64,000 nt of DNA from JBAOHV01 sp963714875 (GCA_963714875.1 CAVQQI010000006.1:33275-97274), one strand, 5' to 3'. Shown: positions 19,226-27,727, counted from the stretch's first letter. The notes: generated by a model not told the origin, from the sequence alone. Numbers and translations: made by a program.

Positions 19226-19570
19226 GTGTCGATGAACCGAGAGCAGAAGCGAGCAGCGCAGAAGGCCGGTCAGGTCGACGCGGATGGCCAGCAGACGACG
19301 GTGCGGGACCGGCGGGCGCCGGCGAAGAGCCTGAAGACCGAACGCACCAAGCCCTTGGAGTTCGTCCGCGAGGTCCGCGCCGAGTTGAAGAAGGTGGCGT
19401 GGCCCACCCGGGACGAGGTCAAGCGCTACTCGCTCATCGTGTTCATCGCCCTGGTGATCTTCACGGCGTTCGTGTTCGGCGTCGACTACCTCTTCGAGTG
19501 GTTCTTCCGTTTCGTCACCGATCCGGACGCGAGTGCCCTCGGCGCGGTGATCCTCTCGCCACCCATCTGA
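19226..19570 (+). CDS. secE: Preprotein translocase subunit SecE
   Basis: SecE clamps SecY in the export channel. The 114-aa protein has a ~55-residue charged leader, the conserved amphipathic segment FVREVRAELKKVAWPTRDEV and one membrane helix (~75-98). The start is set at GTG 19226, about 7 bp after GAGAGG; ATG 19232 is the alternative. Gene order tRNA-Trp, secE, nusG, rplK, rplA is the standard one. Confidence 0.93.
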   Translation: MSMNREQKRAAQKAGQVDADGQQTTVRDRRAPAKSLKTERTKPLEFVREVRAELKKVAWPTRDEVKRYSLIVFIALVIFTAFVFGVDYLFEWFFRFVTDPDASALGAVILSPPI

Positions 19571-19684
19571 TGTGGTCCGCCCGACCGGCCGGAGATCTCC
19601 CACGTCGGCCCGGGGGCCCCGGAACGCCGAACAGAACCGCACAGTCCCGAACCCGCACGACGACACCTGAAGAGACGACCTGAC

Positions 19685-20512
19685 ATGAGTGAAGACGACA
19701 CGACCGTGACCGACGAGCCGGCACCGGCCGACGACGGCTCGACCGCCGAGGATGCGCCCGACGCCGCGTCGGGCCACGCTGGTGGCCCCTCACCCGAGGT
19801 GATCGCCGAGGCGCTCGCCGGTGAGGTGGCAGCGGCACGCGGCCCCGAGGCCGACGAGGTCTCGGAGGTCCTCGCCGAGCAGGCGGCAGCCGACGCGCTC
19901 GACGCAGTGGTCCTCGACGAGGACGACGTGCTCGCCGAAGCCCCCGCCCCGGTCGTGTCGCCGTTCGACCGCCCCGGCAAGTGGTTCGTGCTGCACACGC
20001 AGTCGGGCTACGAGAACAAGGTCCGCCAGAACATCGAGGCCCGCACCAAGTCCATGGGCATGGAGGGCCGGATCTACGAGATCGCCATCCCGATGGAGGA
20101 GGTGACCGAGTTCAAGCAGGGCAAGAAGGTCATCGCCCAGAAGAAGATGTTCCCGGGCTACCTCCTCATCCGCTGCAGGCTCGATGACGACAGCTGGTAC
20201 GTGATCCGCAACACCCCCGGGGTCACCGGCTTCGTGGGTGCGGCGAACAAACCGTCGCCGCTGTCGCGCAAGGACGTCGAGAACTTCATCGCCACTCCCG
20301 ACGGCCCCACCGAGGACACCCCCAAGCGTGTCCGGCCCCGCCTGGAGTACGAGCTGCACGAGTCGGTGCGGGTCAAGGAGGGTCCGTTCGCGGACTTCTC
20401 CGGCGAGATCGTCGAGATCAACGAGGACCACCTGAAGATGAAGGTGCTCGTGAACATCTTCGGGCGCGAGACGCCCGTCGAGCTCGAGTTCTCCCAGGTC
20501 GCCAAGCTGTGA
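19685..20512 (+). CDS. nusG: Transcription termination/antitermination protein NusG
   Basis: NusG binds RNA polymerase and links it to Rho or the ribosome. The 275-aa protein has an acidic Asp/Glu/Ala-rich leader of ~95 residues, common in actinobacteria. The NGN domain follows (GKWFVLHTQSGYENKVRQNI, FPGYLLIRCRLDDDSWYVI, TPGVTGFVG), then the KOW domain (VRVKEGPFADFSGEIVEINE) ending LEFSQVAKL. Ribosome binding site GAAGAGACGACC precedes ATG 19685. Confidence 0.96.
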   Translation: MSEDDTTVTDEPAPADDGSTAEDAPDAASGHAGGPSPEVIAEALAGEVAAARGPEADEVSEVLAEQAAADALDAVVLDEDDVLAEAPAPVVSPFDRPGKWFVLHTQSGYENKVRQNIEARTKSMGMEGRIYEIAIPMEEVTEFKQGKKVIAQKKMFPGYLLIRCRLDDDSWYVIRNTPGVTGFVGAANKPSPLSRKDVENFIATPDGPTEDTPKRVRPRLEYELHESVRVKEGPFADFSGEIVEINEDHLKMKVLVNIFGRETPVELEFSQVAKL

Positions 20513-20652
20513 GCGGTGCACCCCTGGCGGGCCGGGTTGCCGGTTCGTGCAGCGGTGCACCACAATTGTCCGTCGCCCCCGGACCCTCGCGTGTCGACGC
20601 GTCCCGGTCGTGGCCCGTATCGCAGCGCCGCTGCACCAGAAAAGGTTGAATC

Positions 20653-21081
20653 ATGGCCAAGAAGAAGGTCGTTGCCCTCGTCAAGATCCAGATCCCTGCC
20701 GGCCAGGCGTCGCCCGCGCCGCCGGTCGGCACCGCGCTCGGCCCGCATGGCGTCGCGATCATGGACTTCTGCAAGGACTACAACGCTCGCACCGAGGCCC
20801 AGCGCGGCACGATCATCCCCGTCGAGATCTCGATCTACGAGGACCGCACGTTCAGCTTCGTCACCAAGACGCCGCCGGCGCCCGTGCTCATCCGTGAAGC
20901 CGTCGGCATCGCCAAGGGATCCCAGACGCCCGGTCGCGGGTCGGTCGCGAAGATCACCGACGCTCAGCTCGCCGAGATCGCGCAGATCAAGCTGCCCGAT
21001 CTCAACACCGACGACATCGAGGCCGCCAAGCTGCAGATCGCCGGTACCGCCCGCTCCATGGGCATCGCTGTCGAGGGCTGA
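20653..21081 (+). CDS. rplK: 50S ribosomal protein L11
   Basis: L11 is part of the GTPase-associated centre and the target of thiopeptides. The 142-aa sequence shows VKIQIPAGQASPAPPVGTAL, GVAIMDFCKDYNART, KTPPAPVLIREA and the C-terminal rRNA-binding domain with AKITDAQLAEIAQIKLPDLN. Length and spacing are standard. A 140-bp gap separates it from nusG, and 193 bp separate it from rplA, wider than usual, leaving room for an extra promoter or leader. Confidence 0.97.
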   Translation: MAKKKVVALVKIQIPAGQASPAPPVGTALGPHGVAIMDFCKDYNARTEAQRGTIIPVEISIYEDRTFSFVTKTPPAPVLIREAVGIAKGSQTPGRGSVAKITDAQLAEIAQIKLPDLNTDDIEAAKLQIAGTARSMGIAVEG

Positions 21082-21274
21082 CCATCCCGACCGGCCTGCG
21101 GACCATCTGTCCGTCGCCGGGCATCACCGTTCGTGATGCGGTCACAAGATCGGAGCACCAGCTCCGGTCACAGGGTCGGTGCGTGAGTTCCGACCCAACA
21201 ACGGCCCCGGGGGAGGACCTCGCCTCCGGATCCGCCGCAGACCGAGGGAGACCACCCCACCAGGGAGCATCGAC

Positions 21275-21967
21275 ATGGCACAGGGCAAGAAGTACAGCGA
21301 TTCGACCAAGCGCTACGACCGGGAGCATCTGCACACCCCGTCCGAGGCGCTGGCACTGGCGAAGTCACTCGCCACGAAGAACTTCGACGAGTCCATCGAG
21401 GCGGCGATCCGACTCGGTGTCGATCCTCGCAAGGCCGACCAGATGGTGCGAGGCACCGTCGCTCTGCCGGCCGGCACCGGCAAGGACATCCGCGTCGCGG
21501 TGTTCGCCCAGGGCGATGCCGCTGCCGCTGCGACCGAGGCAGGCGCCGAGTTCGTCGGTGCGGAGGACCTGGCTGCGCAGATCGAGGGCGGGATGTTGGA
21601 CTTCGACGTCACCATCGCCACGCCCGACATGATGCCGCTGGTGGGCAAGCTGGGTCGTGTGCTCGGCCCCCGCGGGCTCATGCCCAACCCCAAGACCGGC
21701 ACCGTCACGCCTGATCCGGCGAAGGCCGTGGGCGAGTTCAAGGGCGGCAAGGTCGAGTACCGCACCGACCGCTTCGGCAACGTCCACGTGCTGGTCGGCA
21801 AGGCCAGCTTCGACATCGAGGCGCTCGAGCGGAACTTCGCCGCCGTGGTCGACGAGCTCAACAAGGTGAAGCCGTCGGCTGCGAAGGGTCGGTACTTCCG
21901 CAAGGTGACCGTGTCCTCGACGATGGGCCCCGGCGTCCGCGTCGAGACCGCCAAGCTCGACGCCTGA
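21275..21967 (+). CDS. rplA: 50S ribosomal protein L1
   Basis: L1 forms the mobile stalk near the E site and often represses its own operon. The 230-aa protein contains KNFDESIEAAIRLGVDPRKA, GTVALPAGTGKDIRVAVFA, LGRVLGPRGLMPNPKTGTVT and the C-terminal KGRYFRKVTVSSTMGPGVRV. The ATG at 21275 follows CAGGGAGCATCGAC; the longer upstream frame is not supported. rplJ and rplL do not follow; instead there is a 398-bp non-coding gap with a 70-bp direct repeat. Confidence 0.96.
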   Translation: MAQGKKYSDSTKRYDREHLHTPSEALALAKSLATKNFDESIEAAIRLGVDPRKADQMVRGTVALPAGTGKDIRVAVFAQGDAAAAATEAGAEFVGAEDLAAQIEGGMLDFDVTIATPDMMPLVGKLGRVLGPRGLMPNPKTGTVTPDPAKAVGEFKGGKVEYRTDRFGNVHVLVGKASFDIEALERNFAAVVDELNKVKPSAAKGRYFRKVTVSSTMGPGVRVETAKLDA

Positions 21968-22064
21968 CCGGGCGCCGCTCGGCCGCCTGGCCGGGCGGCG
22001 GGCTGCGCCCACGGACCGGGCGGTCACCGGCTCCGCCCGTGCTCGTGCCATACGTGCTCGTGCC

Positions 22065-22134
22065 GCCCGGGCGACGTCTGGGCGGCAACGGTGCTCGCCG
22101 GCCGTCGTGGTGCCACCCAGAACTCCTGCGGAGC
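22065..22134 (+). repeat. 70-bp perfect direct repeat, copy 1
   Basis: This block (starting GCCCGGGCGACGTCTGGGCG and ending CCTGCGGAGC) is repeated without a mismatch 92 bp further on, with a 22-bp spacer between. Both lie in the 398-bp gap 21968-22365 between rplA and a small membrane protein gene. I found no convincing gene in that gap, and no terminator-like hairpin. Confidence 0.85.
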
Positions 22135-22156
22135 AGGCTCAGGCTGCACACCTCTG

Positions 22157-22226
22157 GCCCGGGCGACGTCTGGGCGGCAACGGTGCTCGCCGGCCGTCGT
22201 GGTGCCACCCAGAACTCCTGCGGAGC
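22157..22226 (+). repeat. 70-bp perfect direct repeat, copy 2
   Basis: Identical to 22065-22134 over all 70 bases. Perfect identity in non-coding DNA implies a recent tandem duplication of a 92-bp unit or ongoing conversion. Confidence 0.85.
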
Positions 22227-22365
22227 TGAGCGCCGGGCGGTGGGGCTCTCGTACAACGCGTGCGGAGCCGACGTGATCGCCGGCGAGGTCGGGTCGGCGG
22301 AGGTGTCCTGCTCTCGGTCACGTTGATTGTGCAGGGCCTCAACGGTGGGCGTACGTTGTTCGGCG

Positions 22366-22773
22366 ATGGACACCGTCTCGACCAAGGTCGACACACCGAC
22401 ACCGGAGCGATCGTCGGCGGATCGTGCGATGCGCAAGCTGCTGCGTCTGCCGGTCGATGCGCCGAAGCAGAGCATCATGGGTGCCGAGGGCGTCTTCGGG
22501 AAGTCCATCATGATCTCGGGCATCCGCTGCACCCTGACCTACATCGTGCTGCCCCTCCTGGCGCCCATCTTCAGCCTGACCGATGCGTCGCTGCCGGTGG
22601 TCGGACTGCTGCTCGGCGCGGTGTCGATGGTCGCCATCGTCATCTCGATGCGTCGCTTCTTCGCTGCGGACCACAAGTACCGCTGGGGATATGCCGCCAT
22701 CGGTGGCGCGATCTTCATCATGTTGATCGTCGCCGGGATCTTCGACATCTCCACGCTCGCCGACCGCTTCTGA
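22366..22773 (+). CDS. Small integral membrane protein, unknown function
   Basis: A 135-aa protein not assigned to a named family here. The first ~45 residues are soluble and include SADRAMRKLLRLPVDAPKQ; three hydrophobic helices follow (about 55-75, 78-98 and 108-128) with a basic loop MRRFFAADHKYRW between the last two. The ATG at 22366 is preferred over an earlier in-frame start because the earlier extension lacks any character. It lies alone after the repeat gap and before the TetR gene, which runs the other way. Confidence 0.65.
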   Translation: MDTVSTKVDTPTPERSSADRAMRKLLRLPVDAPKQSIMGAEGVFGKSIMISGIRCTLTYIVLPLLAPIFSLTDASLPVVGLLLGAVSMVAIVISMRRFFAADHKYRWGYAAIGGAIFIMLIVAGIFDISTLADRF

Positions 22774-22868
22774 GCGCTCTGCTCGACGGGTCGCCACGAG
22801 CGGGAATCGTTCGGAGCGTCGAGATCTCACGTGATCTGACCTGACCTGCCGCTGGCGGCGTCTGGCGC

Positions 22869-23696
22869 CTATGGCGCAGTGGTCCCGGTGGGTGTGCTCT
22901 CGGAGCATGAGCTGTCGGTGCGTGTGGCGCACATGGCCGCAGCGGTGCCCTCGAGCAACTCGTCGAGCAGCGCCACGCTGCGCCCCGCGGGAGCGCCGGG
23001 ATCATCAGTGGCACTGAACTTCATGGCTGCCGCGAACACGGCCATGATCGCCCCGGACCAGGCCATGGGACGGGGGTCGACCTCGTCGTCGACCCCGAGT
23101 CGGTCGGCGATGAATGCCGCCACCCTGGTGTTGGTCTGCTCCTTGAGCATCGTGCGCTCGTAGACCCCTTCGACCTGCTGGTCCGCGCAGAGCCGGAACC
23201 CCCACACGAGCTCATCACGTCGAGCCTCGATGACCGCCGCCATCTCGCACAGGGCGACCGACAGCGAACGCAGCGGCGCCTCGGTGCGGGGTCGGGCCTC
23301 GAGGGTGTCGAACATCTCGCGCCGCACCTCGTCGAACTCGGCGAACAGCAGCGTCTCCTTGGTGGGGAAGTAGCGGAAGAACGTTCGAGGGGCGACGTCG
23401 GCTCGTTCCGCGATCATCTCGACCGTGGTCCCGGTGAAGCCCTCGGACTCGAACAGGGCACGGGCCGCATCGATGATGTTCCGCCGGGTCGCGGCGACCC
23501 GACGCTCTCGACGTCCGGGCTCGGGCGTGCCCTCGGCTGCTGGTCCAGCGGCAGCTCCCACGCCCGACCCCGCGGCCGTGCCCGATCTCGAGGCAGTGCC
23601 TGATCCCGAGGCCTTCCCGGTGCTCGGCCCGGTGCCTGGTCCGGCAACCGATGGCGGAGCAGCAGCCCCGGGGCGATCGGTGGCGACGGCGTCCAT
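22869..23696 (-). CDS. TetR-family transcriptional regulator
   Basis: A 275-aa TetR regulator. The start is taken as the ATG at 23696. An unusual Pro/Gly/Ala/Ser-rich leader of ~65 residues precedes the DNA-binding domain: RRNIIDAARALFESEGFTGT, TVEMIAERADVAPRTFFRYF with the helix-turn-helix, then PTKETLLFAEFDE. The C-terminal half is the ligand/dimer domain. It is divergent from the DHA2 exporter gene, with a tandem palindromic operator in between, so it most likely represses that exporter and itself. The inducing compound is unknown. Confidence 0.88.
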   Translation of the reverse strand: MDAVATDRPGAAAPPSVAGPGTGPSTGKASGSGTASRSGTAAGSGVGAAAGPAAEGTPEPGRRERRVAATRRNIIDAARALFESEGFTGTTVEMIAERADVAPRTFFRYFPTKETLLFAEFDEVRREMFDTLEARPRTEAPLRSLSVALCEMAAVIEARRDELVWGFRLCADQQVEGVYERTMLKEQTNTRVAAFIADRLGVDDEVDPRPMAWSGAIMAVFAAAMKFSATDDPGAPAGRSVALLDELLEGTAAAMCATRTDSSCSESTPTGTTAP

Positions 23697-23725
23697 GTGA
23701 CCGATGGTACTTCCAACCACGTTGA

Positions 23726-23755
23726 TGGCAGTCATGCCATCTGGCACAGTTGCCA
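23726..23755. promoter_or_regulatory. Tandem TetR-type operator (TGGCA-N4-TGCCA twice)
   Basis: Two palindromes TGGCA-GTCA-TGCCA (23726-23739) and TGGCA-CAGT-TGCCA (23742-23755) are separated by 2 bp, giving 16-bp centre spacing. They lie between the divergent TetR gene and the DHA2 exporter gene and are the obvious binding sites for that regulator. Confidence 0.75.
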
Positions 23756-23851
23756 CTTCGGCCGAACGAGCACGCGGCAGGCAACCGACACCGCAGAGGT
23801 CCCAGATGCACACCCAGGAGACGTCAGCTGCAGCAGGCATCAGCTGCACCG

Positions 23852-25477
23852 GTGGATGACCGCGACCCTCGCCGGTGGTGGTCGCTCGGCGTGCTGTGCA
23901 TGAGCCTGCTGATCATCAGCCTGGACAACACCATCCTCAACGTGGCGCTGCCGGCCCTGGTGAAGGATCTCGGCGCGACCACGAGCCAGCTCCAGTGGAT
24001 CGTCGACGGGTACACGCTGATCTTCGCCGGGCTGCTCCTCACCGCCGGCAGCCTCGGTGACCGGTTCGGTCGCCGAGGAGCGTTGAGCATCGGGCTGGTC
24101 GTGTTCGGTGTCGGATCGGCCGCGTCGGCGCTCGCCGACAGCGCCACCATGTTGATCTTCACCCGCGCGTTCATGGGCATCGGCGCTGCGCTGATCATGC
24201 CCGCCACCCTGTCGTTGCTGACCAACATCTTCACCGACCCCAAGGAGCGCGCCCGCGCCATCGGGGCATGGGCCGCGATCGCCGGCGCCGGCGCAGCGTT
24301 CGGACCGTTGATCGGCGGGTTCCTGCTGGAGCACTTCTGGTGGGGCTCGGTGTTCCTGATCAACGTGCCGGTGGTGATCGTCGCCATCGTCGCGGGTCGG
24401 CTCCTGTTGCCGACGTCGCGTGACGAATCGGCGTCCCGGCTGGACCCCGTCGGCGCCGCGCTGTCGGTCATCGGTCTGGTGTCGGTGCTCTGGGGTGTCA
24501 TCGAAGGGCCGTCCAAGGGCTGGTCCGACCCGTTGGTGCTCGGCACGATCATGGGTGGTCTGGCCATCCTGGTGGCGTTCGTGCAGTGGGAGCTGCGTTG
24601 CTCGCACCCGATGCTGGACGTGCGGTTCTTCCGCAACCCGCGCTTCTCGGCCGCGAACATCGCGATCACCCTGGTGTTCTTCGCCATGTTCGGCGCCAGC
24701 TTCCTGGTGACGCAGTACCTGCAGACCGTGCTCGGCTACTCGGCGCTGGAGGCCGGCGCCCGGATGATGCCCATGGCGTTGACCATGCTCGTCGTCGCCC
24801 CCATGTCGCCGAGGATCGTCGAGCGGGTCGGCACCAAGGTCGTCGTCGGCACCGGACTGCTGCTCGCCGCCGCCGGGATCGGCACGCTGTCGCAGATCCC
24901 GGTCTCGGACGGCTACCCGGTGCTGGTCGGCGGGATGATGGTCATGGCGATGGGGATGGGCCTGGTGATGGCCCCCGCGACCGAGTCGATCATGGGGTCG
25001 TTGCCCCCGGCGAAGGCTGGCGTCGGCTCGGCGATGAACGACACCACCCGACAGATGGGTGGTGCGCTCGGCGTCGCGGTGCTCGGATCGGTGCTCGCCA
25101 GCTCGTACCGACCAGCGGTGAGCGCATCGTTGGAAGGACTCGGTCTGCCCGGCGAGGCGGTGTCGGTCGCGCAGGACTCGGTGGGCGGGGCCTTCCAGGT
25201 CGCCGCACGGTTGCCGGCCGACCTGGGTGCAGCAGTGACCGACGCGGCCTCTCAGGCGTTCGTGACCGCCTTCCACTCGACGGTGCTGGTGGCCGCAGCA
25301 GTGCTGCTCGTCGCTGCGGCGGTGGTGTTCCGCTTCCTCCCCGCACGTGCGGGGGATCCCCGCGAGCCGGTCGAGGGTCCGCTCGACGGGCTCGCGTCGT
25401 TGACCTTCGCCGAGGCCGAGGGCGCGCTCGAACAGACCGTGCCCGTCGAGTCGCCCGAGCGACCGCTGCAGGGGTAG
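23852..25477 (+). CDS. DHA2-family (EmrB/QacA-like) MFS drug exporter
   Basis: A ~541-aa, 14-helix proton-coupled exporter. Motif D1 appears in helix 1 as ISLDNTILNVALPALVKDLG, motif A as GSLGDRFGRRGALSIGL, and motif C in helix 5 as AFGPLIGGFLLEHFWWGSVF. The C-terminal ~45 residues are acidic and soluble. The start is uncertain: GTG 23852 gives a short leader (DDRDPRRWWSLG); the frame is open further upstream, but that would place the start within the operator. Divergent from its likely TetR repressor. Substrate unknown; DHA2 members export lipophilic drugs, dyes or lipids. Confidence 0.88.
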   Translation: MDDRDPRRWWSLGVLCMSLLIISLDNTILNVALPALVKDLGATTSQLQWIVDGYTLIFAGLLLTAGSLGDRFGRRGALSIGLVVFGVGSAASALADSATMLIFTRAFMGIGAALIMPATLSLLTNIFTDPKERARAIGAWAAIAGAGAAFGPLIGGFLLEHFWWGSVFLINVPVVIVAIVAGRLLLPTSRDESASRLDPVGAALSVIGLVSVLWGVIEGPSKGWSDPLVLGTIMGGLAILVAFVQWELRCSHPMLDVRFFRNPRFSAANIAITLVFFAMFGASFLVTQYLQTVLGYSALEAGARMMPMALTMLVVAPMSPRIVERVGTKVVVGTGLLLAAAGIGTLSQIPVSDGYPVLVGGMMVMAMGMGLVMAPATESIMGSLPPAKAGVGSAMNDTTRQMGGALGVAVLGSVLASSYRPAVSASLEGLGLPGEAVSVAQDSVGGAFQVAARLPADLGAAVTDAASQAFVTAFHSTVLVAAAVLLVAAAVVFRFLPARAGDPREPVEGPLDGLASLTFAEAEGALEQTVPVESPERPLQG

Positions 25478-25520
25478 GCCGGCCAGGGCGCGCGACCCCG
25501 GGACGAGGCCGCGGGCGCAC

Positions 25521-25546
25521 CGACCGCTGGGGAAACCAGCCGGTCG
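25521..25546. terminator. Hairpin between convergent genes
   Basis: CGACCG-CTGG, loop GGAAA, CCAG-C-CGGTCG: a 10-bp stem with one bulged C. It lies between the end of the exporter gene and the end of the amidohydrolase gene, and could serve both. Confidence 0.5.
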
Positions 25547-25564
25547 TTCCGAACTCGGCCGGGT

Positions 25565-26800
25565 TCAGCGCAGCAGCGCTTCGCTGGGGTTCTCGGGAAG
25601 CTCGGTCAGCGGCACGCGGAGCTCGTCGACGGTGGGCCCGACACGCTCGGCCAGTGGTGCAAGTGCATCCAGGTCGAAGCCGTAGAGGTTCGCCGCGTTC
25701 TCGGCGAGCAGCATGCGCATCCCGGCCTCGTCGACGTCGCTGAACCGCTGGCGCAGCGCCTCTCGGGTGTGGGGGAACGTGCCCTCGTTGTGGGGGTAGT
25801 CGCTGCCCCACATCATGCGGTCGGCCCCGACGATCTCACGTACCGCGGCATCGTCGGCGCCGGGCATGCTGGCACCCACCCAGCAGTTGCGCTGGAAGTA
25901 CTCGGTCGCGCTCAGCGGCAGCGTGTGCTCCGGGGCGAACCGGAGCTCGCCGATGCGGCCGGTGTCGCGGATCTGCGCGAGGTGACGGTCCAGCTGGCCG
26001 AGCATCGGGGGGATCCACGCCGTGCCCAGCTCGGTCATGACGAACTTCAGGCGGGGGAACCGCTCGAACACGCCCGACAGCAGCAGCTGCACGAAGGGTC
26101 GCTGCGAGTAGAAGCCGACCTCGGCGATGAACAGCAGCGCCGAGGTGGGATAGCGGCCGTAGTCGGGCGATCCGGTGCCGCCGTGGCTGTTGACCGGTAC
26201 CTCGAGCTCCTCGCACACGGCCCACAGCGGGTCGTAGACGGGGTCGTAGAGCGGGGCGACGTCATCGCAGTCCGGCGGGACCGCCCCGATCAGGATGCCG
26301 CCACGAAGGCCGTGCTCCTTGATCCAGCGGACGTCCTTGATCGCCTCGTCGATGTCGTTCAGGAAGATCTGGCCGATCCCTGCCCGACGCTCCGGGTAGC
26401 GCGCGCACCAGTCGGCCATCCAACGGTTGTGGGCACGGATGCCGGCCAGGCGGTGTTCGAACTCGGACGCCTTCGGGGGACGTGCGAAGAGCACGAAGCT
26501 GGGGAAGAACGGCGGCACCGTGTTGGGGAACACGACCTCGCCCACGATGCCGTCGGCCTCCAGGTCGGAGATGCGGCGCTCGTCGTCCCAGTTGCGGACA
26601 CGACCGCCGTCGGCCTCCTGGAGGTCACGGAAGGGGTTGCGGTACTTCTCGCGCCATGCGTCGAAGTCGGCGACGTAGGCCGGGTCCAGGTACTCCCGGT
26701 ACATCTCGTGGCTCGCCCCCGCGTGGCAGTCCGCCGAGATGATCGTGTAGCGATCGGTCCTGGCCCGAGCCTGCGTCGGTGCGTCGGTGGTCATGGTCAT
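25565..26800 (-). CDS. Amidohydrolase-2 family protein (TIM-barrel metal hydrolase)
   Basis: A 411-aa member of the amidohydrolase_2 (ACMSD-like) group. ISADCHAG is the usual DxH metal motif in changed form near the N-terminus (~21-28); VNSHGGTGSPDYG gives the barrel histidine, MTELGTAWIP the following strand, and MMWGSDYPHNEGTFPHTREA the C-terminal metal aspartate. Such proteins, often next to acyl-CoA ligases and SDRs in actinobacteria, act in hydrolysis or decarboxylation of ring-cleavage products. It is divergent from an SDR gene across a KstR-like operator. A close family member lies at 30109-31350. Confidence 0.85.
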   Translation of the reverse strand: MTMTTDAPTQARARTDRYTIISADCHAGASHEMYREYLDPAYVADFDAWREKYRNPFRDLQEADGGRVRNWDDERRISDLEADGIVGEVVFPNTVPPFFPSFVLFARPPKASEFEHRLAGIRAHNRWMADWCARYPERRAGIGQIFLNDIDEAIKDVRWIKEHGLRGGILIGAVPPDCDDVAPLYDPVYDPLWAVCEELEVPVNSHGGTGSPDYGRYPTSALLFIAEVGFYSQRPFVQLLLSGVFERFPRLKFVMTELGTAWIPPMLGQLDRHLAQIRDTGRIGELRFAPEHTLPLSATEYFQRNCWVGASMPGADDAAVREIVGADRMMWGSDYPHNEGTFPHTREALRQRFSDVDEAGMRMLLAENAANLYGFDLDALAPLAERVGPTVDELRVPLTELPENPSEALLR

Positions 26801-26852
26801 GACGGTCCCCCTGTCGGCCCGGTCATCGCGGAGTTGCCGGCCGATCCAAGAC

Positions 26853-26866
26853 TAGAACGCGTTCTC
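26853..26866. promoter_or_regulatory. KstR-like palindrome TAGAACGCGTTCTC
   Basis: The 14-bp site matches the KstR operator pattern TNNAACNNGTTNNA except at the last base. It lies between the divergent amidohydrolase (start 26800) and SDR (start 26916) genes, where a repressor could control both. KstR-type TetR proteins regulate sterol/cholesterol catabolism in actinobacteria; no kstR gene is in this window. Confidence 0.5.
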
Positions 26867-26915
26867 GTTCTGTGCGCAGCGGGTCCCCACCGCCCCGGGC
26901 AGTACCGTGCGGTCC

Positions 26916-27698
26916 ATGGAGATCTCAGGTCGCAAGGTGCTGTTGACGGGTGCGAGCGGAGGGCTGGGCGAGGCCATCGCGGTCGACCTTGCCTCCCGGG
27001 GAGCCCAGCTGACGTTGACCGCCCGTCGCGTCGCCGAGCTGTCCTCGCTCGCCGAACGCATCGGTGCCGAGGTCCTGGTCGCGGACCTGACCGACCGGGC
27101 CGACCTGGAGCGCGTGCTCGACGCGGCGCGGGAGGTCGATGTGCTGGTGGCGAACGCCGGGATCGGCGCGGACGTGCCGATCGAGGATCTGACCGCGGCT
27201 GACGTCGACCGGTCGATCGAGGTCAACCTGCGTGCACCCATCATCATGGCCACCGAGTTCGTCAACGCCCGGGTCGCGCTGCGTCTGCCGGGCCAGGTGG
27301 TGTTCATCGGGTCGCTCTCCGGGCTGGCGCCGACCCCCATGACCCGCATGTACAACGCCACCAAGTTCGGCCTGCGCGGGTTCGCACTGTCGCTCCGTGA
27401 GGACCTGGTGGACACCGGCGTCGGCGTGTCGATCGTGGAGCCGGGGTTCATCCGCGACGCGGGCATGTTCGCCGACTCCGGAACCGAACTGCCCGCAGGG
27501 GTGCGGACCAAGTCCCCCATCGATGTCGCCGAGGGTGTGGCCCGTGCGATCGGCGGCGACGTGGCCGAGGTGTTCGTCGCTCCGGTCGAACTGCGAGTGG
27601 CGGCAACGCTGGCGACGGTCGCCCCGGCGCTCAGCTCGCGCATCCAGCGTCGACTGGGCACTGCGGACATCAAGCGCAGCGCCAACACACCCAGCTGA
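26916..27698 (+). CDS. Short-chain dehydrogenase/reductase
   Basis: A 260-aa SDR with the cofactor loop TGASGGLG (~10-17), NAGIG, the catalytic serine in FIGSLSGL and the YxxxK pair in MYNATKFGLRGFALSL. An arginine pair after the second strand (TARR) suggests NADP(H) preference. The ATG at 26916 is chosen; a GTG lies three codons upstream. The C-terminal ~50 residues are a hydrophobic/basic extension (AATLATVAPALSSRIQRRLG) typical of membrane-associated SDRs acting on lipids. Divergent from the amidohydrolase. Confidence 0.87.
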   Translation: MEISGRKVLLTGASGGLGEAIAVDLASRGAQLTLTARRVAELSSLAERIGAEVLVADLTDRADLERVLDAAREVDVLVANAGIGADVPIEDLTAADVDRSIEVNLRAPIIMATEFVNARVALRLPGQVVFIGSLSGLAPTPMTRMYNATKFGLRGFALSLREDLVDTGVGVSIVEPGFIRDAGMFADSGTELPAGVRTKSPIDVAEGVARAIGGDVAEVFVAPVELRVAATLATVAPALSSRIQRRLGTADIKRSANTPS

Positions 27699-27707
27699 GC
27701 CGCGCCA

Positions 27708-27724
27708 CCCCGGTCCGTCCGGGG
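27708..27724. terminator. Short hairpin between convergent SDR and esterase genes
   Basis: CCCCGG-TCCGT-CCGGGG, a perfect 6-bp GC stem with a 5-base loop, in the 29-bp gap between the two convergent genes. Confidence 0.5.
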
Positions 27725-27727
27725 AGC

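Noticed and set aside
22065..22226. Insertion-sequence remnant
   Set aside because: The repeats are direct, not inverted, with no transposase remnant or target duplication.
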